Part shown: piece by piece, positions 44,668-53,046 of the stretch
How the letters are laid out: each line of letters begins with the position of its first letter
How positions within the stretch are numbered: the stretch's first letter is position 1
Assembly: GCF_004217175.1 (NCBI RefSeq)
Contig: NZ_SHKI01000004.1
Span: 248,001 to 312,000, forward strand
Origin: Leucobacter luti
GTDB taxonomy: Bacteria > Actinomycetota > Actinomycetes > Actinomycetales > Microbacteriaceae
Reading direction: 5' to 3'
Length of the DNA: 64,000 nucleotides
The notes under the pieces: model-generated
Told to the model about the DNA's origin: nothing
The model's input: the letters and a program-made list of their open reading frames with translations, nothing else
The model's database searches: none
Translations under genes and position numbers: made by a program

Positions 44668-44740
44668 TGGCTCCGACCGGCATCGATCCGGTGACCTTTC
44701 GATTTTCAGTCGAACGCTCTACCAACTGAGCTACAGAGCC
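44668..44740 (-). tRNA. tRNA-Phe (GAA)
   Basis: A 73-base cloverleaf without encoded CCA. Acceptor GGCTCTG pairs with CGGAGCC; the D-arm has AGCTCAGTTGGTAGAGC, the anticodon loop is CT-GAA-AA and the T-arm has GGATCGATGCC. It is third in the minus-strand order Glu, Asp, Phe. Confidence 0.96.
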
Positions 44741-44771
44741 TGGTATTCACCTTATGGCGATCACCAGAGAC

Positions 44772-44801
44772 GAAGAAACCCTTCCGAGGAAGGGTTTCTT
44801 C
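44772..44801 (-). terminator. Hairpin between tRNA-Asp and tRNA-Phe
   Basis: GAAGAAACCCTTCC (44772-44785) pairs perfectly with 44788-44801. On the minus strand the second arm ends GGGTTTCTTC. It may terminate the Glu-Asp transcript or act as a processing signal before tRNA-Phe. Confidence 0.7.
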
Positions 44802-44808
44802 ACCTTGG

Positions 44809-44882
44809 CGACCCTGACGGGACTTGAACCCGCGACCTCCGCCGTGACAGGGCGGCGCGCTAACCAACTGCGCCACAGGGCC
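44809..44882 (-). tRNA. tRNA-Asp (GTC)
   Basis: A 74-base cloverleaf. Acceptor GGCCCTG pairs with CAGGGTC with discriminator G. The anticodon stem is CCGCC/GGCGG with loop CT-GTC-AC, and the T-loop is GTTCAAGTC. CCA is not encoded. Confidence 0.96.
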
Positions 44883-44920
44883 ATATGTGTTTCGTATTTA
44901 GTTGTGTATTCAGTATTTAG

Positions 44921-44993
44921 TGACCCCAACGGGATTCGAACCCGTGCTGCCGCCGTGAAAGGGCGGTGTCCTAGGCCGCTAAACGATGGGGCC
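44921..44993 (-). tRNA. tRNA-Glu (TTC)
   Basis: A 73-base cloverleaf. Acceptor GGCCCCA pairs with TGGGGTC with discriminator A. The anticodon stem is CCGCC/GGCGG with loop CT-TTC-AC, and the T-loop is GTTCGAATC. It is first in the tRNA transcript. Confidence 0.96.
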
Positions 44994-45025
44994 GAAGCGT
45001 TTTTCTCGCTTGCTACCGAGATGAA

Positions 45026-45055
45026 ATACTATGCTGACTTTCACCTCCCGCGCAA
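45026..45055 (-). promoter_or_regulatory. Promoter of the tRNA cluster
   Basis: On the minus strand TTGCGC (45055-45050), an 18-bp spacer, and TAGTAT (45031-45026) form a good housekeeping promoter about 33 bp upstream of the mature tRNA-Glu 5' end. Confidence 0.7.
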
Positions 45056-45168
45056 ATCGCCCCCACATTCCCTGTATCCCTGGCGTGTCGTTCCTGCGTT
45101 TGTCCCGGAAATGGCGGCGATTCGGGGGCCCGAGGGCAACACGCGCGGGCGGACCAGGCCCGCAGATC

Positions 45169-45209
45169 GACCCAACCCCGCGCGTGACACGCACGCGCGG
45201 GGTGGGGTC
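45169..45209 (-). terminator. Terminator-like hairpin after large wall-protein gene
   Basis: An 18-base arm (45169-45186, core ACCCCGCGCGTG) pairs with 45192-45209 with one mismatch, about 40 bp after the stop of the surface-protein gene. No T-run. Confidence 0.65.
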
Positions 45210-45250
45210 GGTCGAGGCGGAGTGAGTCTCACGCAGCCCGCCCGGGGCCC

Positions 45251-48200
45251 TCACCGCACCGTCTCGCGACGGTGCCGGGCGACACCCCAGGCGAGGGATC
45301 CGAGCAGCAGCAGCCCGAGCCCGATGCCGCCGAGCGCGTTCCCCTGCGAACCGGTGGCCGCGAGCTGCGTCGGGGCAGCTGCCGTGGGAGACGCGGCCGG
45401 GGCAACTGCCGCGGGCACGGGCCCCGGGGCGACGCCCGGCACCACTGCGCCCGGCGTGGTGGGCGGCTCCGGCGTGACGGGCGGCTCCGGCGTGAGCGGC
45501 GGCTGCGCCGCGCAGTCCGGGGTGGCCGGCGGGTACACCGTCGTCTCGCTCGCGGTCGGGTTGATCCGGATCTCGACGACGGCCTCGGCGCGGAGGTCGT
45601 AGTGCGGGGCCGCCGGGTCGAGCACCCACGTGCCGTCGCTCGTGAGCGTCCAGCCGGGCCACCCGGTCGGATTCCCCGCGGCGTCGACCGAGGCCCCCGG
45701 CCAGAGCATCTGCCCGGTGAGCTGCTGCCCGCTCGTCCACCCGGCCGGGTAGGCGATCGGATCGACCTGCGAGGCGCCGTCGGCGAGGATCGCCGCGATG
45801 TCGCCCGCCGGGATCGACGGGTCGCGGTTCGCGTACGCCTCCACGGTCCACCAGATCATCACGATCGGCAGATCGGCGGTGTCGCCGATCCCGCTCGGGG
45901 TGATGTCGTACGTGAACCAGGGGGTGTCGTTGACGCAGACGGCGCTGCCCGCGACCGCGACGGCCCGCACCACGGTGGTCGCTTCGCCGCAGTCGTTCCC
46001 GGCGGCGGTGTCCCCGCCGTCACCCTCGTCGGCGACGTCGCCGGCAAGGATCGCGACGAGCTGCGACTCGAGTCCGGCCGCGGCGCCCTCGTCGGGGCTC
46101 CCGGCGGGGGTCGCAACCCGGTCGACGCTCGGCTGCGGCAGCGCTGGCCCGGAGGCCGCGACGCACGCGGTGTTGGTCACCTCGCCACTCGGCGGGGCTG
46201 CGGTGACGGTCGCGTCGAACGAGATTGTCGCCTCCCCGGTAAACGCGCCGCTGTAGCTCGCGGTCACGGTGTTTCCGGCGAACGCCACGCTCCACCCGGC
46301 GCTCGTCGATTCGGATCCCGGGACCGGTGTGAGTTCGGCCGGCAGGGAGTCGGTGACGACCGGATCCTGTGCGGCGTCGGGCCCGGCGTTCGTCACCGCG
46401 AGGGTGTAGCGAATCGTGTCGCCAACCTCGGCGACTCCGGCCTCCCCCGCACTCGCGGTCTTGACGAGCGACAGGTCGTACGCGCCGCGCGGGCACGGGG
46501 TGACCGTGACCTCGCGGGTCAGCGACCCCTTCCCGACGCCCACGGTGACGGTGTAGGTGCCGGCCCCCGCGATGTCGAGCTGGATCGCCTCGGTCGAGCT
46601 CTCGCCGCCATGGACGGTGCGCGTGGAGTACGGCGTGCCACCCCCGCTCGTGCCGATCGTCACGGTGTAGTCGACGCCGTCGAGCAGGCCCTCAAGCGTG
46701 GCCGTGAGCTCCGACGGCAGCGGCGCCCCGTACGCGAGGCACTGGTCCACGCTCAGGGTGAGCTCGGGCACCTCGGGCGCCGGGCACAGGCTCGTTTCGA
46801 CCGTTGTCTCGGCGGACTCTCCCGCGTGGTCACCCGTGCCCTGCACGGTGACGCTGAGCGTGCCGGCCTCGCTCGGCTCGACCTCGATCGTGCGGCTCGG
46901 TGCGTCGGCGGTGAACGTGATCGGCGACGACTGCGCCACGGCGATCCCCGCGAGTTCGACGCGGTAGGGCTGCCCCACGACCAGGTCGCCGAGGGTCACG
47001 GTGAGCGGCGCGAAGCCGCCCATGACGGGGCAGTCACCGACGGTGACCGAGACGGTGGGGGTCGGATCGATCACCGGCGGCGGCTCCTCGCAGCCGTTCT
47101 CGAAGATCGCCTGCCCTGCCTCGTCCCAGTTCTGCCCGGCGAACTGGAGCGTTGCCCCACCCGCCTGGTAGGTGAACGGCGGGATGATGTCGCGGCCGCC
47201 CTGGTGGTCGGATCCGACGTGCCCGCTGAGCACCCCGGCCGGCGGCAGCGCCAGCTCGTTCCACGGATTGGTGTCCGAGGAGGTGGCGTGACACAGCGTC
47301 ACATCTGCCGGGGGTTCCTCGCACTGCTGCACCTCGATCGACCGGGTGACCGTGCCGGGCGCCGCCCGTGTTCCGGTGCCCCAGACGTCCACGGTGATCG
47401 TGCCCGCCGCCGCCACGTCGAGTGCCCGTGTCTCCGTCCCCGACCCCGCGGTGAAGGTCACCGCGGTTCCGCCGTTGACGCGGTAGCTGTACGACTGCCC
47501 CGCGACCAGCTCGCTGAACGTCGCCGTGGTCTCCGGGAGCTGCGCGTCGGCCACGCACTCGCCGACCGTGAGCGCCACGGTGGGTGCCGGATCGATCACT
47601 GGCGGCGGCTCCTCACAGCCGTTCTCGTGGATCGCTTGTCCGGCCTCGTCCCAGTTCTGGCCGGGGAACTGCTGCGTTGCCCCGCCCTGGCGGTACTCGA
47701 ACGGCGGGATGATGTCGCGGCCGCTCTGGTGGCTCGCGCCCGCGTGCCCGCTCAGCGCCCCGGCGGGCGACACCGTGATCTGGTTCCACGGGTTCGTCTG
47801 GGACGAGGTCGCGTGGCAGAGGGTGACGTCCGGGAGCGGTGTCACGCACTTCTGCACGGTGGCGGCTCCGGACACCTTGCCGCTCGCGGCCCGTGTGCCG
47901 GTGCCCCAGATCTGCACGGTCACCGAGGTGCCCGGTGCGGCACCGAGCGCCTTGGTCTCGGTCGCGGAACCGGCGGTGAAGTTCACCGCGGTGCCCCCGT
48001 TGACGCTGTAGCGGTAGGGCTGCCCGGCGACCAGGTTGCCGAACGTCGCCGATACGGGCGGGTAGGTGGCGTCGGCCACGCACTCCCCCGTGGTGAGACT
48101 CACGGTCGGCGCCGGATCCACCTGCGGGGGCTGCTCACAGCCGTTTGCGTGGATCGCCTGGCCGGTCGCGTTCCAGTTCTGCCCGGGGAACTGCTTGACC

Positions 48201-48877
48201 TGCTTACCGACGGTGTAGCTGAACGGCGGGATGATGTCGCGGCCGCTCTGGTGGCCTGCCCCGGCGTGCCCGTTCGCCGAGCCGTCCGGCGCGATCGTGA
48301 TCTGCACCCACGGGTTCTTCGTCGAGGCGGTGGCGTGACAGAGCGTCACCTTCGGGTCCTTGCCCTTGTCTGTCTCGGTGGTCGCGGTCCGCGCCGCCGC
48401 ACTCGCTTCTGCGGCGGGCTCTGCCGCCGCTGCGGCCGGGTCCTCGGCTGCAGCAGGATCGGCCGCTGGCGCTGCGTCCGGGGCCGGCTCGGCCGCCGCC
48501 GCGGGGGCCGGCTCGGCCGCGGGCTCCGGGGCCGACTCGGGTGCCGGTGCTGGCTCGGGAACCGGCTCGGCCACGGGCTCGGGTGCCACGGGCTGGGGTG
48601 CCGGCGCTGGCTCCGGCACGGCCGGTTCGGGGACCGGTGCGGGTTCGGGCGGTGCGGCCTCGGGAGCGGCCGCCTCCGGGGCCGCGCTCGCGGCCTCAAC
48701 CGCCACGGGCGCCGCGTCCCCCTCGGCGGCGTAGGCCGGTGCGGCCAGGCTCGGGAGCATCAGCGCCGCCGCGACCGCGATGACGGCGCCGCTGCGCAGT
48801 GTCCCGCCGCCGGCTCGCCGCCAGCGCCGCGACCGAAGCGCGCTCGAGATGGTCTGGGTGAATCGCTGGTTCGTCAT
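45251..48877 (-). CDS. Large repeat-bearing cell-wall protein with DUF11 domain and LPXTG-like anchor
   Basis: A 1208-residue secreted protein. A long signal peptide (to about 50) is followed by an Ala/Pro/Glu-rich stalk (about 52-165). Three modules begin near residues 177, 350 and 527 (period about 175), each with VTLCHATSS, TNPWNQ, SGRDIIPPF and GQNWDEAGQAI; the CHAT-NPW-DIIPPF pattern recurs in many bacterial surface proteins. Ig-like linkers (TVALTVGECVAD) separate them. A DUF11 domain (YDLSLVKTASAG, about 800-905) and a further domain precede LAATGS, a membrane helix and ARHRRETVR. Sortase anchoring is likely. ATG at 48877 has AAAGGC upstream. Confidence 0.82.
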   Translation of the reverse strand: MTNQRFTQTISSALRSRRWRRAGGGTLRSGAVIAVAAALMLPSLAAPAYAAEGDAAPVAVEAASAAPEAAAPEAAPPEPAPVPEPAVPEPAPAPQPVAPEPVAEPVPEPAPAPESAPEPAAEPAPAAAAEPAPDAAPAADPAAAEDPAAAAAEPAAEASAAARTATTETDKGKDPKVTLCHATASTKNPWVQITIAPDGSANGHAGAGHQSGRDIIPPFSYTVGKQVKQFPGQNWNATGQAIHANGCEQPPQVDPAPTVSLTTGECVADATYPPVSATFGNLVAGQPYRYSVNGGTAVNFTAGSATETKALGAAPGTSVTVQIWGTGTRAASGKVSGAATVQKCVTPLPDVTLCHATSSQTNPWNQITVSPAGALSGHAGASHQSGRDIIPPFEYRQGGATQQFPGQNWDEAGQAIHENGCEEPPPVIDPAPTVALTVGECVADAQLPETTATFSELVAGQSYSYRVNGGTAVTFTAGSGTETRALDVAAAGTITVDVWGTGTRAAPGTVTRSIEVQQCEEPPADVTLCHATSSDTNPWNELALPPAGVLSGHVGSDHQGGRDIIPPFTYQAGGATLQFAGQNWDEAGQAIFENGCEEPPPVIDPTPTVSVTVGDCPVMGGFAPLTVTLGDLVVGQPYRVELAGIAVAQSSPITFTADAPSRTIEVEPSEAGTLSVTVQGTGDHAGESAETTVETSLCPAPEVPELTLSVDQCLAYGAPLPSELTATLEGLLDGVDYTVTIGTSGGGTPYSTRTVHGGESSTEAIQLDIAGAGTYTVTVGVGKGSLTREVTVTPCPRGAYDLSLVKTASAGEAGVAEVGDTIRYTLAVTNAGPDAAQDPVVTDSLPAELTPVPGSESTSAGWSVAFAGNTVTASYSGAFTGEATISFDATVTAAPPSGEVTNTACVAASGPALPQPSVDRVATPAGSPDEGAAAGLESQLVAILAGDVADEGDGGDTAAGNDCGEATTVVRAVAVAGSAVCVNDTPWFTYDITPSGIGDTADLPIVMIWWTVEAYANRDPSIPAGDIAAILADGASQVDPIAYPAGWTSGQQLTGQMLWPGASVDAAGNPTGWPGWTLTSDGTWVLDPAAPHYDLRAEAVVEIRINPTASETTVYPPATPDCAAQPPLTPEPPVTPEPPTTPGAVVPGVAPGPVPAAVAPAASPTAAAPTQLAATGSQGNALGGIGLGLLLLGSLAWGVARHRRETVR

Positions 48878-49062
48878 GGCCGTGCCGCCTTTGTCCGGAA
48901 CGTTCCGGGGCAGCACACCGTTGTCCTATCCCCGATCCCCCGAGCCAGACCTCCCGGTCCACTTCACCGGGTGCATTCCACGCTCGCGCGGATGTGGCTC
49001 ACGGTATGCCGGAGCGCCGCGGAATGGATCCGGGAAAAACACGTAGATTCGGCGCACACAGC

Positions 49063-49094
49063 ACAGCGGCCCACCCCGAGGGGTGGGCCGCTGT
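49063..49094 (-). terminator. 15-bp perfect terminator hairpin
   Basis: ACAGCGGCCCACCCC (49063-49077) pairs with GGGGTGGGCCGCTGT (49080-49094). It lies 18 bp after the stop of the 94-residue gene and upstream of the large wall-protein gene, so it ends the former. Confidence 0.75.
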
Positions 49095-49111
49095 GTCAGA
49101 TCTGCGGGGCG

Positions 49112-49396
49112 CTAGCCGCCGAGCGCGCGCTGCACGCGGCTCAGTGAGATGTTCTCGTGCAGCAGCGCGCCCGAGCTGGTGCGCTGCTCGAAGCGGTAGC
49201 CCATCTTGCCCTGGGAGAGCATGCCGATGAGGTACGGCTCCTCGGCGCTCCACATGATCCAGGTGGGCTGTCCCTGAGCGTTCGGGCCGAGAAAGGTGAT
49301 CTCGATGTTCCGGCTTCCGATGCGCTGCACACTTGGCGCGAGCACGTCCTTCGAGAGGGCGACACCGCCGGATCCCACATGCTGCATCTCACTCAT
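49112..49396 (-). CDS. Small hypothetical protein
   Basis: A 94-residue soluble protein of mixed strand pattern (SRNIEITFLGPNAQGQPTWI, then MWSAEEPYLIGMLSQG, then RFEQRTSSGALLHENISL). It has no signal or Cys. It stands alone with its own terminator. The family is not recognised. Confidence 0.6.
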   Translation of the reverse strand: MSEMQHVGSGGVALSKDVLAPSVQRIGSRNIEITFLGPNAQGQPTWIMWSAEEPYLIGMLSQGKMGYRFEQRTSSGALLHENISLSRVQRALGG

Positions 49397-49471
49397 ACCT
49401 TGATCCTAGCGAACTGAACCGGGAACCGGGCAGAGTTTGCTCGTCCCGAATCTGGAGCCCGACCAGGCAGG

Positions 49472-49921
49472 CTAGTCCGTGTACTCCAGTTCGAGGTCTG
49501 AGATGTCTTGATCGGTGAGGTTGACGACGATGTTGTCGGGGTTGCGCGTGGTGAGCCAGATCAGCTCCTCGGAGCGGCTCGCGTTGCCCTCGATGTGCGG
49601 CACGAACGGCGGCACGTATACGAAATCGCCCTGTTCGAAGTACATGACCTCGTCGTAGCGTTCGCCGAACCGGATGTAGCCGCGGCCCTGCATCACGAAG
49701 CCGCCGGTTTCTGCCTCGCCGTGGTGGTGCGGGTCAGAGTGCTCGCCCACCGCGGTGTGCACGCGCCCAAACCACAGGCCCACCACGTCGGTGGTCTCGA
49801 CGGAGACCCCGGAGTAGCGCTGAGCCTTGGCGGTCTGGCCGGGGGCGAGCGGCAGTTCGTCCTTGCGCTGCACACTGATGCGCTTGAACGGGCGGCCGAG
49901 TGGATCGAGTGTTTCGCTCAT
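49472..49921 (-). CDS. Cupin-domain protein
   Basis: A 149-residue single-cupin protein. Motif 1 is GEHSDPHHHGEAETGGFVMQG (His/His/His/Glu metal set, about 60-80) and motif 2 is FVYVPPFVPHIEGN. It could be a small dioxygenase, isomerase or sensor. AAAGGA precedes ATG 49921. It lies downstream of an IclR regulator gene, with a TTCCG/CGGAA palindrome in its promoter, and may belong to the adjacent catabolic set. Confidence 0.82.
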   Translation of the reverse strand: MSETLDPLGRPFKRISVQRKDELPLAPGQTAKAQRYSGVSVETTDVVGLWFGRVHTAVGEHSDPHHHGEAETGGFVMQGRGYIRFGERYDEVMYFEQGDFVYVPPFVPHIEGNASRSEELIWLTTRNPDNIVVNLTDQDISDLELEYTD

Positions 49922-50021
49922 GGTGGTGCGTCCTTTCGGGTCGGCCCGCCGCGTGCGGCAGACACTCGCACGCCTGCGGGGGAGGTGCCACCGAATGTAG
50001 CCCAGGCCGGAATCTCTGGCG

Positions 50022-50045
50022 AGAAATTCCGCATGACGGAAATTC
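50022..50045 (-). promoter_or_regulatory. IclR-like operator upstream of cupin gene
   Basis: TTCCG-CATGA-CGGAA (50027-50041), extended as GAAATTCCG/CGGAAATTC with one mismatch; a further GGAATCTC half-site lies just to its left. The TTCC/GGAA form suits IclR-family operators, and an IclR gene is adjacent. Confidence 0.45.
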
Positions 50046-50132
50046 GGATCGGTGTGCCGAGCGCGCCGCGCAGACCGGGCGACCGCCCGAGCCGCCCGGA
50101 TCACGCGAGTCACGGCACCCGCGGGCCGCCAG

Positions 50133-50906
50133 CTAGTACGCGAGCATCGCCTCAATGTTGGCCGCCGAGCTCCGCAGCAGCCCCAGCAGCTGGCGCTCAC
50201 GCGCGCTCAACGCGCCGCCCCGGGCGCCCGCGCCCATCCGCGACAGCGGTGCGGCGACGGTGAGGCTGCTGATCACCTCCGCGTTTGGGCGCCGCACCGG
50301 CACGGCGAGCGCGTACATATCCGGTTCTGACTCGCCGAGGTTTCTGGCGTAGCCCTGCTCCGCGACGGCAGCGAGCTCGGCCACCAGCTCATCCGGATCC
50401 GTGATTGCCTCCGGCGTGGGCCCGCCGAGCGGTGCGCGCCGGTACAGCTCCCCCAGCCGGTCGGGGGCGAGCGCCGCGAGCAGCACCTTTCCGCCCGCCG
50501 CGGTGTGAGCGAGCGGGCCCTGCCCCACCCGGCTCGTGACCCGCACCGGGCGCTGCGACTCGACCGACGCCGCGAACAGGCAGATTGGCCCCTTGAGCAC
50601 CGTGAGGTGCACCGTCTCCTCAGAGCTTCGCTGCAGGTCGCGCATCACGGGCTCACTCACGGCCACGCAGTGCTCAAGCGCAGACACCGCGGAGGTGAAG
50701 AGCATCGCCGAGCCGAGTTCATAGCGTTTCCCGTCGGCCTCCTGCCGCACGAAGCGCTGCTCGCGCAGCGTCGCGACGAGCCGGTGCGCGGTCGAGGCCC
50801 CCACGCCGAGCTCGGCCGCGATGTCCGAGAGCCGCAGCGGGCCGCGGGCGCGCAGCAGGTGCAGCACCTCGAGCGCCTTCGTGACGGAGTGCAGGGTGTC
50901 TGCCAT
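50133..50906 (-). CDS. IclR family transcriptional regulator
   Basis: A 257-residue regulator. The winged helix-turn-helix is at the N-terminus (VTKALEVLHLLRARGPLRLSD, recognition helix GVGASTAHRLVATL, about 8-55). The effector domain has VTSRVGQGPLAHTAAGGKVLL and YARNLGESEPDMYALAVPV, the usual IclR ligand-pocket blocks. It probably controls the cupin gene across the palindrome and perhaps the aromatic genes. The ligand is unknown. Confidence 0.9.
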   Translation of the reverse strand: MADTLHSVTKALEVLHLLRARGPLRLSDIAAELGVGASTAHRLVATLREQRFVRQEADGKRYELGSAMLFTSAVSALEHCVAVSEPVMRDLQRSSEETVHLTVLKGPICLFAASVESQRPVRVTSRVGQGPLAHTAAGGKVLLAALAPDRLGELYRRAPLGGPTPEAITDPDELVAELAAVAEQGYARNLGESEPDMYALAVPVRRPNAEVISSLTVAAPLSRMGAGARGGALSARERQLLGLLRSSAANIEAMLAY

Positions 50907-50918
50907 GATGCCGCGAGC

Positions 50919-51932
50919 CTACCTCCGGAGCGTCTCAGCTGGCGACTCGGCGAAGCGCCGCCGATACTCGATCGAGAAGCGACCGAGGTGGGTGAAGCCG
51001 GCGCGCTGAGCGATCCCGGTCACCGTCTCGCGCTGCGGATCGGCCGCTTCAAGCAGCGTGCGCGCGTGCCGGAGCTGCGCCTCCCGCAGCAGCGCCGTCG
51101 GTGTGGTGCCGCGCACCGCGCGCACGTGGCTCTGGAGCGTGCGCAGCGGCACCCCGAGGAGCCCGGCGAGCTCAAGGACACCGAGGCCGCGCGCCGCTCC
51201 GTCTTCGACGCACGCCTCGAAGCGGCGCACGAGCGCGTCGCCCGGCGTCACCCGCACCGGTTCCGCGCTCGTCCAGGAGCCGAGTGAGCGACTCACCGAG
51301 TTGTCAACCGCGTTCAGGAGCCGGGTGAGCAGCAAATCAGACGAGAGCTTGCGCGCGTACGCCCCGTCGGCGGTCGCCCGCTCAAGCACGTCGTGGTGCT
51401 CGAGCAGGGCGCGCAGGAAGTCGCTGCCCTCCGTCGAGTCGAGCTGCAGGTGCAGCCCGAGTTGGAGGCGTTCGTCGTCCACGCCGTACACCGCCTGCGC
51501 CACGGCGCGCACGCGCGTGCGCGCCGCGTAGCAGATCAGCGTGGGCACCCCGGCGTCCCAGCGCATCACAAAGCCCCGGTCGAGTGGCGGCACCGTCGCG
51601 ACACTCGGCGACGAGTGCACCACTGCGTTGCCGACCTCCATCGTCGCTCGGCCCCGCAGCGGGATCTGGACGAGGTGGAAATCTTCGAGCCCACCGGGGA
51701 CACCGATCCGCACCGCCTCGCCGTAGTCGAGCACATCGATCCCCACGCCGGAGTCGTGCACCGAGCGCAGGCTCATGCGCACCTCGCGCCGCTCGAGTGG
51801 AGCAAGCGTGTGATCGCAGAACACGCCCGAAACCGTCTCGTGGGCTTCGTCGATGGAGGCTGCGCGCGCGGCGGTGCGCGTGGTCAGCAGCTCGCCGGCG
51901 CGCGGGAGCGCGGCCCATGCGCGTGCACCCAT
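50919..51932 (-). CDS. AraC family regulator of the indole-type oxygenase operon
   Basis: A 337-residue regulator. The N-terminal 210 residues form a cupin-like sensing domain of the AraC-binding-domain type (MSLRSVHDSGVGIDVLDYG, HLVQIPLRGRATM). The C-terminal 100 hold two helix-turn-helix motifs: LAGLLGVPLRTLQSHVRAV and VTGIAQRAGFTHLGRFSIEYRRRFAESP. GGGAGG precedes the ATG. It is divergent from the SDR-monooxygenase-reductase operon, as IifR/IndR regulators are in known indole-degradation clusters. Confidence 0.88.
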   Translation of the reverse strand: MGARAWAALPRAGELLTTRTAARAASIDEAHETVSGVFCDHTLAPLERREVRMSLRSVHDSGVGIDVLDYGEAVRIGVPGGLEDFHLVQIPLRGRATMEVGNAVVHSSPSVATVPPLDRGFVMRWDAGVPTLICYAARTRVRAVAQAVYGVDDERLQLGLHLQLDSTEGSDFLRALLEHHDVLERATADGAYARKLSSDLLLTRLLNAVDNSVSRSLGSWTSAEPVRVTPGDALVRRFEACVEDGAARGLGVLELAGLLGVPLRTLQSHVRAVRGTTPTALLREAQLRHARTLLEAADPQRETVTGIAQRAGFTHLGRFSIEYRRRFAESPAETLRR

Positions 51933-52098
51933 GTGTGCCTCCCGTCAGCCCCACTGCTCGACGTCAAACGGATAAGACCAGCGCGATGTGGATAGCCCCC
52001 GGCGCGGCCCCCACCGTTTGATTGAGGGTAAGCATACTCACCCACGCGGCGCAGCAACACCGCGCGCCGCAGTTCAACGGAGAACACGGAGGAACGCA

Positions 52099-52875
52099 AT
52101 GCCCTCACTCACCGGGAAGGTCGCACTCGTCACGGGAGGAGCGACGAAGATCGGCCGCGGCGTGATCGACGTGTTGCGCCAGGACGGCGCGACCGTCGTC
52201 GCCGCCGACATCGACCGCGCGGGGCTCGCGCAGCTCGACGCCGGGGTCGACGCACGCGAGTGCGACATCACCGACGACGCGCAGCTCGACGCCCTCGTTG
52301 CCGGGGTGATCGAGCGGCACGGGCGCCTCGACGTCCTCGTGAACCTCGCCGCGAGCTACCTTGACAATGGTGCGGAGACGAGCCGTGCCGACTGGCTGGC
52401 CGGCCTCAACGTGAACCTCGTGAGCTGCGCGCGGCTCACGGAGATTGCGCGACCGCAGCTCGCGCGCAGCGGCGCTGGCGCGGTGGTCAACTTCTCGTCT
52501 ATCTCTTCGTCGGTGGCGCAGACCGGGCGCTGGGTCTACCCGGTGAGCAAGGCAGCAATCGTGCAGCTCACGCGACTACAGGCCCTCGACTACGCGGCGG
52601 ACGGGATCCGCGTGAACTCGGTGAGCCCGGGCTGGACCTGGTCGAACATCATCGAGGAGGTGTCTGGCGGTGACATTGAGCGCGCCGATCGCGTCGCGGC
52701 GAGCTTTCACATGCTCGGCAGGCTCGGCCGCCCCGAGGAGGTGGGCCGCGTGGTGTCGTTCTTGGCGTCCGACGACGCGAGCTTCGTGACCGGCGCCGAC
52801 TACGCGGTCGACGGCGGCTACGCGGGGCTTGGCCCCGAGCAGCGTGACCCGGCGATCCCGCTGCTCGCACCGTAG
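52099..52875 (+). CDS. Short-chain dehydrogenase, IifB/IndC-like candidate
   Basis: A 258-residue classical SDR. TGGATKIGRGV (about 12-22) is the cofactor loop, LVNLAASY stands in the NNAG place, NFSSISS holds the catalytic Ser, VYPVSKAAIVQL supplies YxxxK, and TGADYAVDGGY closes the protein. It lies between an AraC regulator and a StyA-type monooxygenase, the position of the SDR that oxidises indole-2,3-dihydrodiol in iif/ind operons. That role is inference from order. GGAGGAA precedes ATG 52099. Confidence 0.82.
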   Translation: MPSLTGKVALVTGGATKIGRGVIDVLRQDGATVVAADIDRAGLAQLDAGVDARECDITDDAQLDALVAGVIERHGRLDVLVNLAASYLDNGAETSRADWLAGLNVNLVSCARLTEIARPQLARSGAGAVVNFSSISSSVAQTGRWVYPVSKAAIVQLTRLQALDYAADGIRVNSVSPGWTWSNIIEEVSGGDIERADRVAASFHMLGRLGRPEEVGRVVSFLASDDASFVTGADYAVDGGYAGLGPEQRDPAIPLLAP

Positions 52876-52945
52876 CCGCGAGCAGCTCGGCCCCGGCCCC
52901 CGCGCCACCCGCCGCGGCGCCACCCAGCGCCGCCCAGCGCCGCCC

Positions 52946-52987
52946 AGCAATCAGCAATCAGCAATCAGCAATCAGCAATCAGCAATC
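52946..52987 (+). repeat. Heptanucleotide tandem repeat (AGCAATC)6
   Basis: Six perfect copies of AGCAATC, followed by degenerate units AGCACCC, AACCTCC, AGCACTC and AGCACGC, with GCCGCCCAGC repeats just before. The array lies in the leader of the monooxygenase gene, 60 bp before its start. Confidence 0.9.
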
Positions 52988-53046
52988 AGCACCCAACCTC
53001 CAGCACTCAGCACGCCGCACCGCCGCGGCACTCCGAAAGGCTTCAC

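Noticed and set aside
44668..44993. tRNA cluster as an integration site for a genomic island
   Set aside because: No integrase, no attachment-site duplication and no mobile genes on either side.
45272..49147. 1291-codon plus-strand open frame opposite the large wall protein
   Set aside because: Its translation is Arg/Gly/Asp-rich without any domain, while the minus strand gives repeats, DUF11 and an anchor.
52946..52987. Possible CRISPR-like repeats
   Set aside because: Units are 7 bp and adjacent, with no spacers and no cas genes.
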